The position numbers were made by a program, and so were the translations under genes. DNA of 64,000 bases from Pagrus major (lineage: Eukaryota > Chordata > Actinopteri > Spariformes > Sparidae). The notes under the pieces are model-generated. The model did not search any database, was not told the DNA's origin, and saw only the letters and a program-made list of their open reading frames with translations. The stretch is from assembly GCF_040436345.1 (NCBI RefSeq), contig NC_133236.1, positions 15,128,466 through 15,192,465 on the forward strand. The letters run 5' to 3'. Below, piece by piece: positions 1 through 12,239 of the stretch (position 1 is its first letter; every line of letters starts with the position of its first letter).

Positions 1-198
1 AAGACATTGGCAGGAGAGGATTTTTTTTGCTGCATCAGTCAGCCCAGGACAGTAAATAAGGGAGCGGACACCGAGTGCTTACATCTGCATCGAGGACAAG
101 AAGAGGGGGGCTTTGCTTTCAGCTCACTTTTCAACTTATATTGGATGATTTTAAGGTTCAGGACAGTTTTCTTTTTTCCTCTTATTTCCACCTCTCAG

Positions 199-3100
199 GC
201 TCTCCTTTAGATTTCTTCCACACGCCTCCTACCACGCCCTCAGAGGAAGAGCTGGCTGCCATGGCCTTGTCTTCTGCAGCCCCCTCTAATAAGGCACAGA
301 CGCCATCACCAGCCGGCAGCGCCACCCCCTCCACAATCTCACCAATCGCAGAGTGGGCACAGAAACTGTCTGCTCCCACAGAATGGGCTGTGATAAGTGT
401 AGAAGGCGTCAACTGCTCAGAGACGAGCGATGCGGCGGCCAGGCAGGTGAAGGCAGCGAGCAGCCCGGCGTCCCTGCCTCCGTCCAGAGGATCGCCCTCT
501 GAGCAGAGCTGGCAGGAGCGGGACAGCGGACTGGAGCCGCAGGCTGCAGAGGAGAGAGTCGGAGAGGAGATGACGCTGGTGTTGCTCAGTCTGATGGAGC
601 ACTACAGGGCCTCACTAGGCCTGACCCCCAACACTGATGTTACCACAGGAGCAGTAGGTACGTCCTCTGTCCTCACTCTTTGATTTCTTTAAGACACTCT
701 AGGTAAACTGTTACTAAGATCAGAGGAAACTGCAGAAGAAACAACATTTTCATTGGATCCAGCTTATGGATACAGTAAATGAACAAGCTGGGAGGAGAAA
801 ACTTGAAGCGGAAATTGACTACTTTTCAACTTTTCCCCTTTCCTAGCGTCTCCCTCTGGTATCACTGTTGGTGCTGCTGTTGCAAAGACAGCGTTAGCAA
901 TAACATCAACATGGTTACTGCTAGCAGTCTTGCTACTGTTCCAATTTGACTTAGAAACCCTGATCCCGACTAAAACACCCAGTTGTATGAGTAAGTAGGC
1001 AGGTTTTGTTTGTTACTGATCTAGCAGACAGAACGCTGGTTTTGAACCATCTCCAGTCCTGGTGGTAAGTGGAAACACATATCACAGAGGGAACAGACTT
1101 TGACACAACACTGGCACTCTCCATCTAGTGAATGTCTGTCAGTTCACTCTTGTTTTTCATCACTCTCTCTCTCTCTTCAGCTTCTTCGCCTCCTCCATCA
1201 ACAACGTTCTTTTGCTTTTGCTGTGTCAAGTTTCCACAGTTATTCCAGTTGTTCCACCATCACCTGGGGATAACAACCAGGGAAAACAATGCCTCTTCCT
1301 GTTTTGTTTACAAAATGACAGACAGTGTTGTCTTTGTGCTGTAATTCGTCCGTAGTTTTTGCGGGAAAAATCCAGCCACATGGCAGACTGAGTGGCATAG
1401 TGAAAATGAGGTTTGTAGGGAACCAGTCTACACACGGATGGTGTCATTTTTCCACAGCCATTATACTTATAAATGATAAGTTAGAGCAAAAAAAAAAGGT
1501 ATCTATTTCCAATTTATTTTTCTCTTTTATTGTTATGAAGTTTTTTTTTTTATTTGTATTGTTTATCTTTACAGGGACAGTGCACAATTAAAAGTAATTG
1601 CAAACAAAAGACACATAACAGCAACTCAACTAAAACAGCACAATACATAAAAAGTCGATTAATGTGAACACTGCACTACATAAAACAACAGAATACATAA
1701 AAGTCAAGTAAATGGTGATTGCACAGAGAAATAGCTATAGAAAAATGACACTGCCAGCATTTAGACTGATTTCTTATTAATCTTTCTTTCGTTAAGCCAT
1801 TTTGTCTGTCGCTGTACTTGAAATCTCAAGTGAAAATGAAAGCTGACTGGCAATCCAGTCAGGCTGGCAGCCTGGCACCATTTCAAATGAATGAATAAAC
1901 TCACATTTCGTCCTGTGTCGTAGGTGGATGTTAATCTTCCACATTAATTTTACTTCACTTTAGAATCGAGATACTCGTAACTAATAAAACTAATAGTGAC
2001 CACATACAAGTTAGATATACCAGTGCCAGGGCCCCGGGATGTAGCATACTGGCTAAATGCAACAGAGCCACCATTAATGTTATGAGTCCTGTCGTGTTCT
2101 TTTTCTGTAACACATTTCATGAAATAATGAATACATGACCCCTTGTGGTTGCAGTTGTCAGACTTTGGAATCTATTTTTACTCAGTCTTGTGTACTTTTT
2201 TTGTTTGACATGTCTTTCAGAGCTGCTGAGACGCTTGATAACACAGAAAGACGAGCTGGTTGAGGAGGTGGACACACTGAGGGAGACACTCAGGGTGGGT
2301 TGGAAAAAGAGCTCCTTACCCTTACAAACATATATTTACTTTGCAATAGAGACTTGGTTTTGACAACTCTGAAGACAAAAGACTCTTGTAATTAGTTTTA
2401 TGTTTTGGAAAAGGAGCAATGAGCATACATATACAAATAGTCCAGGTCAGGCTGAAAAAGACAACGAAGGTGATAGGAGATCCAAGTCACCATTAGTATC
2501 TCAGACTCATGAGGACACAAAGATCCATATTGAGAGCAAATTTACACCGTTTCTTTCTCCTCCGTGACAGACGGAGAGGTTGGAGTGGCACCAGTTCCAG
2601 TGTGACCTGCAGGTGGCGGTGTCCGTGGCCGACCGGCTGCGGGTCGAGTCGGAGCAGGCTCTGGGTTTGCTCCAGGAGAACCACAGGGCCGTGGAGGAGC
2701 AGCTGGCTCAGGCCCTCGGCAGACAGCAGGAGAAGGACCGAGAGCTGGAGAGTCTGAGAGCCGAGCACAGAGACGTCTGCATCAAACTAAGTGAACTCAC
2801 CCTGCAGCAGCAGCAGGAGCGTGTCGAGCTGGATGCTCTGAGGAGCAGGGTGAAAGACGTGACAGATTGTGATCAGCAGGCAGAGAGACAACAGTCTGAG
2901 GAGGAGATAGAGGAAGTCCTGGAGGAAAAACCCAAGAAGGTTGAAACTGACACTGAGGCTAAAAATGTTGAAGAGCAAAAGGACAAGAATGAAACAAATC
3001 AAGAGGCGGATGCTCACTATCCTGAGGAGGCAAACGGATCAGAGAGCTCACAGCTGACAGGGAAAGGGGTGGCAGAGGGATATCTTCGCAGTTTGGCCGC

Positions 3101-5689
3101 TCTGGAGAAGAAAAAAGAGAAGCCGAGAGATCCACGGAGGATTGTGATGCTATCTGAAAGATCTTGGTGAGTCCATATAAAGACTCTGAACACAGTCAAC
3201 CTTATTGATAGAGGACAGTATTATTAATCATGCGAAAAAATGTCTTTTAGGAGTCTTTCTCGTCTTCCACTCCCAGCTGATCCCTCCACTGAGAATGGGA
3301 CCTCAAAAAACACAAGCACAACATTGCCGCTATGCAAGGTATAAATAACGCCTGTTAAATTAATATGAAAATGTTCTTTACACTTTCATGATTATATGGA
3401 TGAACATCCCTAAACTTTTTCAGAAAGAAGAGCCACCAAAACGTAGACGGATGGACCGCGTGTTACAGCGGCAGGACAGCTGGTCCAGCTTTTACACGGG
3501 TGAGTTTAAAGACATAATATGTAACATTTCTGCAGTGAAATGTCTAAAAACCACAAAACCATATCTATTGTTGAGTCGTGTACTTGCATTATCCCAAATG
3601 TTTTCAACAATGTTCAAACCCAGACAAATCTATACTTTTAGTCAAGGTAACTAAAGTGAGGAAGGAAATCAGCAAACATGACGAACCATAAAACCCTAAG
3701 ACATGACATGACATAACAATGAAGACAACAACTCCCATGAGCCCACACTACTTACATCTCTTGTTTTGTTTTGATTGAGCTGCACAAATTACATACTTTT
3801 ATTTGAACCTACAGAACTAAAACACCTCTATGTTCTTTCAAACATTTTAGTAAGTATACAGTTGTATTGAATTTGGTGCTATTTTTGTCTCGCAGGAAAA
3901 CAGGATGACGACCAGAGCTCAGATTACATCAAGTAAGTAACTACTGAACCCTGTTTCTTTCTGATTGATGCCGACGTCTAAACAGGCTCCAAAGTCTGTG
4001 TGCAAAAGAGACGGAGAGGCTGATAAATGTTTACCCCGAATGAGTCAGAACAGCATCTTCAAATAAACTAAGAAGTCAAATTTAAATCTAGCCACAATCT
4101 CCAACTGAACTCTTCTTGCAGAATGACACAAACTTGCAGCGCTACCGCTGTATTTTCTACATTTTTAAAAAATGTATAAAAGACAATAGAAGTTACAGTG
4201 CAGTTCAAGATATTGATCAAAGCCTTAAAATTGCTTCAATAAGAGGCAGTGGCAAACAAAGAGGCCTTCAGCCTTGATTTAAAAGAGGTGAGAATTGGAG
4301 CAGACCTGCTGTTTTCTGGGAGTTTTTTCCAGATGTGTTGCATAATAGCTGAACGCTGCTGTGTAGTGTGTTTTTCAATCTAGTTATTCTTAAACAGACA
4401 GTTTGCCACAAAATACATAACTTTCCTCTTACACATAATGCAGTTTCCTCATGTAGATTGTTTTAGTGTGAGTTTTAGAGATGTAATCAAGCCGCTTTTA
4501 CACATAGATGTCAGCGTGCAATGTAAACAGTAATGCCATCCTCTCTAGCTGAGCTCTGGCGTAGCGTTAACATCTCAGGGATGATATGGTTGGTAGGTAA
4601 AGTTCATAAAGACACAGTTTCTCAGTGAATCCGCTCATGAAAAGGTCTTTGGATTATCTTGAGTAACAGGGTCAGGATCTCATGATGAAAGGGACAATGC
4701 TGTTGAGTTTTTCAAATGTACTTTTTTGCACTTTGAGCACTGCGAGCTGTACAAGCTGCACCACAAGAGTGCCATGTAGTTCCATTATATTCAAAAGAAG
4801 TCAGACATCTCCAAAACTCTGCAACTCGCTCCTAAATAATCTTTATGGAGATGAAAAATATGTTTTGGGGTAAATTGTCCCATTAAAACTGGCCTGAGAC
4901 GTTTTCTTGCCTCCCCAGACCTCAGGATGGTTTCAGTGCTCTGCTGAGGCGTCATGGCGGCTCCAGAAGAAACTCCCTGTTGCGCTGGTGCCAGAGTCGT
5001 ACCCAAGGTTACAAGGTTAGAGAGGAGGAATTCAGGGTGGGCAACAAAAATACCTGTCTACCAGTTATATCCTGTCTTCATCAAGTATGTTTTGTGGCAG
5101 AATATTGAGATCACAAACTTCAGCAGCAGCTGGGAGGACGGCTTGGCGTTCTGTGCCGTTTATCACACGTATCTACCGACTCACATCCAGTACGACAACC
5201 TCAGCCCAGCAGACAAGGTACAACTGATGATTCTCAAGTTTAGCAATCCAGTCCACCAATTCAAGAATACAACACTTTAAGATTCTTGCACTTCAGGTGT
5301 GACTGTTTTCTTAACATTTTGGCCCTCAGATTGAATTTTACCTGATGAAGGTCTGAGAACCAAAACACTGTTAAAACAAGCTATCAACAGTAAGACTGGA
5401 TCTGATGATGTTATAGCTGCTTCTGACCTGTTTGTTTTCACAGAAGGAAAATCTGGACCTTGCTTTTAAGACCGGAGAGAGTGTGGGGATCTCAGCCTCA
5501 CTGGTGAGACGTTTTACACAACTTTTACTCCACGCTCATTGGAAAAAATGGCTTAAAACTCACTGTGTTCTTGTTATCTTTACTTTAACTGTGTGACAGA
5601 CGGTGGAGGAGATGCTGAAGGCGGACGGGCCCGACTGGCAGAAGGTCTTGGGTTACGTCGAAAGCATTTTTCGTCACTTTGAGATGTGA
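199..5689 (+). CDS. Cytospin/SPECC1-family protein, C-terminal half (5' end outside window)
   Basis: Ten exons join in frame: 199-657, 2221-2294, 2571-3166, 3251-3338, 3424-3499, 3896-3932, 4919-5015, 5101-5217, 5444-5503, 5600-5689, giving about 563 residues up to a TGA. The first exon follows a strong polypyrimidine-CAG acceptor and opens with a split codon, so earlier exons lie left of the window. Order seen: Ser/Pro-rich stretch, a coiled coil ([15 protein letters not shown], then a long Glu/Gln/Leu-rich region), an acidic Glu/Lys linker, a basic cluster (KRRRMDR) and a C-terminal calponin-homology domain with [16 protein letters not shown] and [10 protein letters not shown]. Cytospins link actin and microtubules and act in adhesion and cytokinesis. 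The CH domain clearly places it in this family. The rest is too divergent for me to choose between SPECC1, SPECC1L and a fish paralogue. Family members are usually near 1000-1100 residues. Confidence 0.85.
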
Positions 5690-6330
5690 AGTTGTTTCCT
5701 CTCGTCTTCCGCCTCGTTGTTTTTCATCCTTGTAACCGGAGCTGAAGGACTGACACACTCTTCAACACAAGAGGGAGCTCAACTCATAATGAACTGGTCA
5801 GCTAGGAAGTATTAGATTTTACGACATGGTTTTAATCCCCTCACATAGAACAATTGTTTGCCGACACACAGGTTGTGTATTTTAATTTTTCTACACACCA
5901 TCTATTCAGATCCAAGTCGCTGCCAGGTGATAATGCACAAGACACAGTAATATTTGAGTCCACAATATAAACACCTGCTAAAGAGTTACTTTCACATTTG
6001 TTACCATTTGCACAGGTTTTGCACAGTTTTTTTTAAAGAGCACTTTATGATTTTTGTATTTTAAATTGGCTGATTTCAGGATGTGGGGCACTTCAATTTT
6101 ATTTATCTTGACTTTTTTATCATGAGCCTCTCCTGCCATGATACAGTCATCATGTTTGCATGCACCCAAATGGAGCAACACTCCAGAGTCTGTGTAAGGG
6201 AAGATGCCTTTGAGCTATTGTAAATATGTAAATGTGTGTAAGCGCTTCAGTATTTTTTAAAAACATGGTAAACATATGAAGATGTTGTTGCCAAAGCCTT
6301 ATTGCAATAATAAAGTTATGTATATGGAAG
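5690..6330 (+). other. 3' UTR of the cytospin-family gene with AATAAA
   Basis: No coding sequence follows the TGA at 5687-5689. A canonical AATAAA lies at 6309-6314, which would end the transcript near 6330. The C12orf57 orthologue runs towards it from the other strand, so the two 3' ends converge with little or no gap. Confidence 0.6.
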
Positions 6331-6766
6331 TGTGTCACATTTTCTCCAGTAAAACCACAAAGATCCACAGAAAACCTTTTAATTTTAATATATAACAAGA
6401 TAATGACATTTGATACATCTGACAGCGTATAAAAATCATTTAAAATGATAAAAAAGAAAAGATGGCATAAAAGGAAACGTTTAAGGTTCAGTGACGTAAG
6501 AAAGTGGTCATAGCGAAACATGTAACAAATAAATACTGAAACATTTAAAAGGCAATAATTTAACACATTTTTTGCAAGGATGCTTTAAATGCAACCATAA
6601 TGTAGATAAGGTAGGAATTTAATCTTTGTTGGAACGTATTAGTGTATTGAGTTTTAAACTATGATCAAATAAAATGAAAGACACGATGGAATAACAGGAG
6701 GTTCATGTTGATCCAAAGCATTAAATGAAAGTAACCTTGCAGTTGAAAGATGACTGTAAATAGTTC

Positions 6767-8437
6767 CTATGAAGCTGGGATGGCGCCTCCTATAGGTGGT
6801 GTTGAGAGTGGTGGCAGGAGGAGAGACTTCAGTTTGACTGACATGGCAGCAATTTCAGGGTCCTGGGTTTCATACATCTTCACCAATCTGGCAAATTTTA
6901 GGACACCTGAAAGTGAAGCAGAACCAGGATAAGTATGATAAAATGTGTCCGAGTGTGTCAACTTCATTCATACCTGCCAACATTTTCAGGGGTATCAACA
7001 AATATCAATACTGGGGAAGGTCTCACACCAAGTGGAGTGAAATATGGAAGCGTGTTTCATTTTCTTGGACCCATTTTCAATTTTGACAAAAGTTAGGTTG
7101 CCAGGTATCACAACACATATCCCACACAGAACCTGAGAAAGACTGATCTGATTGATTTGTTTCACAATGAAAACGGGAGATAAACAGGAGAAATTACAAA
7201 GCACAGCAGACGACGGGGTTAAAGTTGGGAGACTCCCGCGGAAGTCTGGATTGTTGGTAGGTACGAACAGTATTGTGTGGAGACACAGCTGCAATGATTA
7301 GTTGATCCATTGATTAGTCAATCAAAAGAAAACTATTTTGTAAGATGCTTTCAGCTTCTTAAATGTAAGGATTTGTTGCTTTTTTGATCATTCATGACGG
7401 TAAATAAAGAGTCTGGGTTTTAGACTGTTGGTTGGATAAAAGAAGCATTTGAAGACTTCAATTTGCACTCTGGGAAATTGTGATGAGCATTTTCTTTTAC
7501 ATTTTATAATTAGTTGTTTAATTCTGAAAAAAATCACCAGATTAAACAATAATGAAAATAATTGTTCCTTGCAGCCCTACCATTATTTCATACATTCATA
7601 CATTTCATATTAAAAATAACCAAATCCCAGATATTCAGTTTCAAATCATGACAATGATATTATATTAATATTTGGCCCAGCTCTGTTCAACAACTTGATG
7701 AATTTTGAAGTCTGAAGAGTTTCTAGAAGTTCAATTGTGTAGTTTTCCTTTATAGGATGGTTCTTTGGCTCAGAATGTATAAATTATCCACTTTATTTTT
7801 GTTATCTACTGTATGGTGCACACATCTGTATATAGAAATGTGCTCAAAGGTCCTTTTCTGTATGACACATCAACATCCAATCAAAGAGCTTCAGGGCGGC
7901 TCTGACGTAAGTCTATACTTGATTAAATGCTGCCTAATTCTCACCCTCTCCCTCGTTGTTGAAGCCGTAGGCTTTGATAACCTCCTGTTGAATCTGGGTG
8001 GCCACAGGGAGCACGAGCTGCAGCATCTTGCCCATGTCATTGCAGGCACTTTCTCGAGCTTCCTCCATCCTTGCAGCGTTTTCTGGTACTGAGAAGGCCT
8101 GGATCACTTCACTCAGCACCACTGAGAAAGAAAGAGACAAAACATCAGTAGCTGCTCTGCTTTCACAGCATGTAAGTCAATTCTTTATGTAGCACATAAA
8201 GGCAGGATCTTGGAAATAAAGTAAACTCAATGTGCACTTCATTACAGTACATGTGACACAGACAGATCTCAGTTCCTCGGGCGATTTGACTTGCTCAAAG
8301 CATTTTTCCAATATTTACTCAGCAATAACGATGTGGGACCCCTAAAACAAGTTAGACAAGCTGGAAAGCATACACTACTTCTCACCTCTGGTCTGCTCAA
8401 CAGTGAGGGTGGGCTGCTGTGCTGGAGCTGAGGCCAT
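6767..8437 (-). CDS. c12orf57: C12orf57 (GRCC10/camos) orthologue
   Basis: Three coding exons on the minus strand (8386-8437, 7945-8121, 6767-6906) join in frame to 122 residues; the human protein is 126. Highly similar stretches include EVIQAFSVPENAARM, CNDMGKMLQLVLPVATQIQ and VLKFARLVKMYETQDPEIA, with a C-terminal Pro-rich SLLLPPLSTPPIGG tail. The ATG lies just inside an exon that begins ACATGG after a TTCAG acceptor. A noncoding first exon is inferred from a gtgagt donor next to 9987. The protein is small, soluble and has no signal or membrane segment. Human loss causes Temtamy syndrome (coloboma, corpus callosum defects); its molecular role is poorly understood. Identification is secure by sequence and length. 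Confidence 0.93.
6970..7268. mobile_element. MITE with CATACCTGCCAAC-type terminal inverted repeats
   Basis: The left end reads CATACCTGCCAACATT and the right end is its approximate inverted complement (ATTGTTGGTAGGTACG). The inner part is not coding and includes the GGGAGACTCCCGCGG block that I associate with this teleost repeat. It sits in intron 2 of the C12orf57 gene. A second, better preserved copy lies at 18481-18855. Confidence 0.55.
7286..7579 (+). mobile_element. hAT-like MITE (GCTGCAA...TTGCAGC ends)
   Basis: The element starts near CAGCTGCAATGATTAGTTG and ends near AATTGTTCCTTGCAGCCCT, so its ends are inverted copies of a GCTGCAA-type terminus. The interior is an AT-rich, noncoding teleost repeat. 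Relatives occur here at about 8501-8830, 16030-16270, 31752-32060 and 59400-59660. The family name is from memory; the repeated ends are seen directly. Confidence 0.55.
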
Positions 8438-8500
8438 GTCTGAAGAGAAAACAGAGAACAACTTGGACTCAGATATTAACAGTGAACAAAACAAACGGGT

Positions 8501-8830
8501 AAGGCTGCAAGTAACAGATCATTTTCATTGTCAATTTATCTGTTGATCACTTTCTTGATTAGTTGTTCAGTCTATAAAATGTCGATCAGTGTTTTTCAAG
8601 CTCAAAATGGCGTCCTTAAATGTCTTGATTTGTCCTCAACCTAAAGGTACTTGTTTTAATGTCATAAAGAAAGCAGAAAATATTCACTTTTCAAAGCTTG
8701 AATCAGAGTTTAGATTTTTTCCTGCACCGATTTAAATGCATGATGATGGAAATAGTTTTTCGATTAATCTAATAGTACAGTATAGTATAGTATAGTATAG
8801 TACAACTAATCAGTTAATTGTTGCAGCTGT
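8501..8830 (+). mobile_element. hAT-like MITE, second copy
   Basis: It starts AAGGCTGCAAGTAACAG and ends TTAATTGTTGCAGCTGT, with the family's internal GTCTATAAAATGTCGATCAG segment. It lies in the 5'-UTR intron of the C12orf57 orthologue. A short TAGTA-unit tandem run (about 8775-8801) sits near its right end. Confidence 0.6.
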
Positions 8831-8929
8831 AAACTGGATGGCTTAAAAGAGGATGGTGACTGGAAGTGTACACAGTTGTAGAGCTAAAACAAGTAGTTAA
8901 TAAATAGAAAATTCATCTGTATCTGCATT

Positions 8930-9325
8930 TTCTTAGTGCACCTTTAAATTTAAATGTATAAAGAAGTTTTGGGGAAGACATTTTTAACAGAAGAGAAAGA
9001 TCTTCTTTGACTGATTTTTTATGCCTAAACAAACTAAATAAGCAAACTATTCTTTCCATGACTGAATAAACTAAATAAACAACTGACCTTAAAAGGACAA
9101 CACAGTTTCATACCGTTTTACTTTGTTTATATGTGGCGGACCCTGCCGCCTTTCTAGCTTCAAACAGTGTTCTGGGACCTTATTCTCCTCTGAGAACAGC
9201 TTGTTTATTCAGTTATGGAAAAGATAAATATCTCTGAGTTAATATTATTACCTCATTATTATTGTAAATATTTAAATTCTAGAGTTTGATGTTCTTCTCC
9301 AAAACTGCATAGTGCCCCTTTAATT
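8930..9325 (+). mobile_element. Degraded copy of the GTGGCGGACCCTGCC repeat
   Basis: The stretch TGTGGCGGACCCTGCCGCCTTTC through CTCCAAAACTGCATAGTGCCCCTTTAA closely matches the better bounded element at 39777-40053 in the same orientation. The left end is rearranged: an AGTGCACCTTTAA end faces the wrong way near 8935. This noncoding fragment lies in the 5'-UTR intron of the C12orf57 gene. Confidence 0.55.
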
Positions 9326-9986
9326 CAAACTTAAAGCATTCTTACAATAATAATAATATGCTTTATAGTGAAGACACAGGAAAATACTACTAGTAGTAAT
9401 AATAAAGATAATAATGATAATCAAGTTAAAAAAAAAAAAGAAATTGGAAAAACCTCAAATAAACTAGGCTAGTAACGTTATGGTGGTGCACATATACATA
9501 CATATAGAGTACCCATATGCCATCTGCACATACCTACACACAAATACAAAAAACATCTGCAACTAGTTTGATAATTGGTTAATCTTTTAGGTCATTTTCA
9601 GGCAAAACATCACTTCCTCAGCTGGACTGTTGGTCAGACAAAACAAGCGACATAAACACGTCATTTTAGGCTCTGAGCAACTGTAAAAATCATGAGGTTT
9701 ATTCAGATTTATCCTGAAATTTGACGATATACCTATACATGTATATAACAAACATAAGATCTATTAAAGAAGAAGACATTTTGGTCTTCAGGCAGGTTGA
9801 AGTGTTAGCTGGACGCTGATTCAATGAGCCATCGACCGTTAACTTTCTCTCTATCCTCAGCTAGAAGGTGGCGTAAGCTAACGTTAGCTTAGGAGAACGT
9901 TGCCAACAGCAACAACGGCTTAAAACATATATATTCATGAAAGCATTGATCACTGAATATTAAGATGTAGAGGTTTGAAAACTCAC

Positions 9987-10353
9987 CACTGATGAAAACT
10001 ACCTGCTAGCTTGCTATGCTTGTAGCAGCCCTGTGGAAAAGTTGCCGGAAATCGACCCCTTTTACGACAGTTCAAACCCGTTTGCGACATGACTTCCGGC
10101 TTTCAGGTAGACGCGGATGTAAACGGTAAACAAACTGTCTGATAAGCTAATAACGAGCCGAACTCTTTCCAAAATGTAGTTAAAGTTAAACTTATAGTGA
10201 ATGTCATTTAGTATAATTGTATTGGGATATCGTACGAAGCGTTACTGAAGCAAAGCTGCTATCAAGAAGTGTATAAATGAGTTGTACCGGTCGCTGTTTT
10301 GCCACGTTGCTACACCTGATAACTTCAGTGTAACGTAACTTTTGGGTTTATCC
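9987..10353. promoter_or_regulatory. Bidirectional promoter between C12orf57 orthologue and saysd1
   Basis: The inferred noncoding first exon of the minus-strand gene (ending at 9987 with a gtgagt donor) and the saysd1 start codon at 10354 are less than 370 bases apart and diverge. Two ETS-type motifs lie between them: CCGGAA at 10045-10050 and CTTCCGG at 10093-10099. No TATA box stands out. This is the usual form of a shared housekeeping promoter. The exact transcription starts are not visible from sequence. Confidence 0.6.
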
Positions 10354-11159
10354 ATGGAGCAGAAGCTGGCAGAGTTCAGAGCCAGGCGACAGGCTGAAAA
10401 TGCGGCTAAAAGGGATAAAAGTCCTAGTCCACAATGCAGAACAGAGACAGTAGAGGACACAGCTCCTCAGACTGATACAACAACAACGACACCTGACAGT
10501 CAACAGACACATCAGGAGACAGAAAACAGCAGAGATTCACCTCAGAGCTCTCCAAGGACGGTGAGGCAGGATTCAGTTTATGAGCAGCTGCTGTGACAGG
10601 TTGACTAACTCTCTAATGAAATGTTTTCTAAGTTGTTGTATTAGTAAATAATAGTAATTCCAGGCAGCTTACCTTTAACAAGGAGAAACTATCAAACTAC
10701 AGTATTTAAGCAGGTAACACATCCTCTACATTTAACTGAAAACACCAGATCACAGGGACATACTATCTGTAGGCTGTACACACGTGATGTTGAAACATAT
10801 TGAACTCATTGAACCTCCTTTTGTCTTCTCTGCAGGACCGTAGTGACTGGCTGCTGGACAGCTCTGTGGGAAGATGGCTGGCTTCGAGACAACTTGTCAT
10901 CACAAACCTCACTCTGCTCAAAGTGCTGCTGTGGCTGGTGCTGCTGGGTCTGTTTGTTGAACTGGAGTTCGGCCTGCCTTTCTTCGTCATCTCCCTCTTC
11001 TACTGGCTCTATGAAGGACTCCGTAGCCCAGCTGCCCGAGAGCCCGGAGAGATGAGCGCTTATTCCGTCTTCAACCCAGACTGTCAGCCTCTGCTGGGCA
11101 CTCTCACTGCAGAGCAGCTGGAGGGAGAGATGGGTTACAGACCCCTGACTAATAGATGA
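10354..11159 (+). CDS. saysd1: SAYSVFN domain-containing protein 1
   Basis: Two exons, 10354-10560 and 10836-11159, encode 176 residues (human about 183). The ATG begins MEQKLAEFRARRQAE, matching the family start. The donor is ACG|gtgagg; reading through it adds only 11 codons before a stop. Residues 95-128 form hydrophobic membrane segments (TLLKVLLWLVLLGLFVELEF, then FFVISLFYWLY). The signature SAYSVFN is at residues 143-149, and a conserved GTLTAEQLEGE tail follows. The family protein sits in the ER membrane and binds UFMylated ribosomes, clearing stalled translocons. The N-terminal half is Thr/Gln/Ser-rich and poorly conserved. A longer antisense ORF over exon 2 is a shadow. AATAAA follows at 11188-11193. 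Confidence 0.95.
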
Positions 11160-11187
11160 AGTGCCTGTGATCTGCACATTTATATCA

Positions 11188-11193
11188 AATAAA
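11188..11193 (+). terminator. Poly(A) signal of saysd1
   Basis: AATAAA lies 29 bases after the stop codon, giving a very short 3' UTR. Confidence 0.7.
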
Positions 11194-11599
11194 CAGACAT
11201 TTTTGTCCTTTGACTCTGCAGGCACTTTAAACAATAATCACAATTTACTATTTCTATTGGGCTCCCTTGCAGTTTTATATCTGTTTCTACTTTGAAGCAG
11301 TTTAAAGGGTCACAGATACTGACCATCACTTATGGTTTTGGAACGATTTGCTACATCAAATAATCATCACCATCACTGAGTGCAAAATTAAAATCTGTCT
11401 TTCATTTTGAACTTCATCTCCATTTCCTGTACTAATCAACATATGTTTGGTGGAAAATGTGGGAATGTGAAATGGGGAAAAAACAACAAGAACAAGCTGC
11501 TTTTAATTTATATGAAAAACTGTTTATTTTAAATAAACGACTTCCCAAGTTTAATAAATAATTCTGAAGTGTCAAACAGTATTGTGTCTTGTCTTGAGG

Positions 11600-12145
11600 C
11601 CGTGATATCACAAATGTGAGTACAGATACTGTATTAAAATATTACTTTGGTATTGAGTGAAAGTCTTTAAGTATCTTATATTACATGTACTTAAGAATCA
11701 AACGTAATTTGCTGGAAACAAGTGTAGTTAAGTACAAAAGTACAAGTAAAAGTAAATTAAACATACATTTAGATGTATGTGTATGCTGCATACATTGAGT
11801 CGACTGATTACCCTCCTGGCCAATTATCAGATCCAATATTCAGCATTTTTCTGATTATCGGAATCTAACCCAATTTTTGTGTTTTGTTCTTAAATCTGAT
11901 TGCCGATAAAATAAATTCATTTTAACAATGTGCTGCTTTGGCTCCAATGAAATATACAATCTTCAAAGTAACTAGTAACTAAAGTTATCAAATTGATGTA
12001 GTGAGTAAAAAAAAATATTTGCCTCTGAAAGGTAGATGAGTGGAAGACTAGCAGAAAATGGACATACTCAAAGTACAAACACCTCAAAATTGTATTTAAG
12101 TACAGTGATTAAGTAAATGTACTTAGTTATATTCAATCACTGCAA
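11600..12145 (-). mobile_element. Degraded MITE with AAGTACATTTACT-type repeats
   Basis: The segment is rich in AAGTACAAAAGTACAAG-like words. Read on the minus strand, its right end runs CAGTGATTGAATATAACTAAGTACATTTACTTAA..., the start of a very common teleost repeat. A piece with ATCAG/ATCGG-type words (11800-11910) may be a second insertion. No gene is present between saysd1 and bpnt1 apart from these repeats. Similar sequence recurs near 40922-41050, 42905-43340 and 58320-58460. Confidence 0.45.
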
Positions 12146-12239
12146 ATGTGTCATGGGACTCGAGCCTCAGATGAAAGCTTATTAATTAAAATGTCAAGCG
12201 TCTCCCTCAAATAAAACTTGGCGGGCACTAGGACCCATT

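Noticed and set aside
5340-5430. Box C/D-like words (CTGATGAAGG, CTGA) in a cytospin-gene intron
   Set aside because: The spacing and the terminal stem of a snoRNA are missing; single short words are expected by chance.
6150-6566. 138-codon minus-strand ORF
   Set aside because: AT-rich and Phe/Ile/Leu-rich without recognisable domains. It lies in converging 3' UTR sequence and looks like chance.
10806-11234. 142-codon minus-strand ORF over saysd1 exon 2
   Set aside because: It is antisense to a clearly conserved exon, shows no family similarity, and its Gln/Ser/Glu bias follows from the sense codons.
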